The notes under the pieces are model-generated. The model was not told where the DNA came from. It ran no database searches and worked only from the letters and a program-made list of their open reading frames with translations. Shown piece by piece: positions 34,443 to 64,000 of a DNA stretch of 64,000 nucleotides. The first letter of the stretch is position 1. Each line of letters begins with the position of its first letter. The stretch covers positions 14,485,760 to 14,549,759 of the forward strand of contig CM042543.1 in assembly GCA_023630585.1 (NCBI GenBank). Direction: 5' to 3'. This DNA is from Cranoglanis bouderius. Lineage: Eukaryota; Chordata; Actinopteri; Siluriformes; Cranoglanididae. Both the position numbers and the translations under genes were made by a program.

Positions 34443-64000
<29,558 letters not shown>

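Overview
This window is vertebrate nuclear DNA, almost certainly from a teleost fish. The four protein-coding genes have many short exons with GT/AG junctions, the products are vertebrate-specific orthologues, and the introns and spacers are full of decayed Tc1/mariner elements, small TA-flanked MITEs, one tRNA-derived SINE and long (TA)n, (CA)n and (ATT)n microsatellites. The density of Tc1 families resembles catfish genomes, but that placement is inference. No prokaryotic features, CRISPR arrays, rRNA genes or free-standing tRNA genes are seen.

Layout: (1) 1-688, end of a Tc1 element that continues off the left edge. (2) about 1.2-9.06 kb, plus strand, slc18b1, a 12-TM MFS polyamine/amine transporter; 12 coding exons are clear and the last is uncertain. 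Its third intron holds an unusual fold-back Tc1 structure. (3) 9.1-12.9 kb, a repeat-filled spacer between two convergent genes, with a second, inverted copy of the same Tc1. (4) 25.2-12.9 kb, minus strand, ahi1 (jouberin): 26 coding exons reconstructed, 3,612 nt in frame, 1,203 aa, with an N-terminal charged region, WD40 repeats, an SH3 domain and a Lys-rich tail. (5) 29.03-27.45 kb, minus strand, a complete four-exon lefty gene (357 aa, TGF-beta superfamily Nodal antagonist) with a TATA box. (6) 29.1-34.4 kb, a 5.4-kb divergent spacer. (7) 34.44 kb to the right edge, plus strand, the first 11 coding exons of cdc42bpa (MRCK alpha), covering the whole kinase domain and the start of the coiled coil; the rest lies beyond the window.

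The genes are not an operon and act separately: vesicular/lysosomal transport, ciliary transition zone, left-right patterning, and Cdc42-driven actomyosin control. In human the first two map to 6q and the last two to 1q, so the block records a rearranged synteny. The most interesting signal is a 47-nt ahi1 exon present twice. The two copies are 45/47 identical although the flanking introns are unalike, and the second copy is phase-compatible with an alternative WD40-to-SH3 linker. No wholly new system was found.
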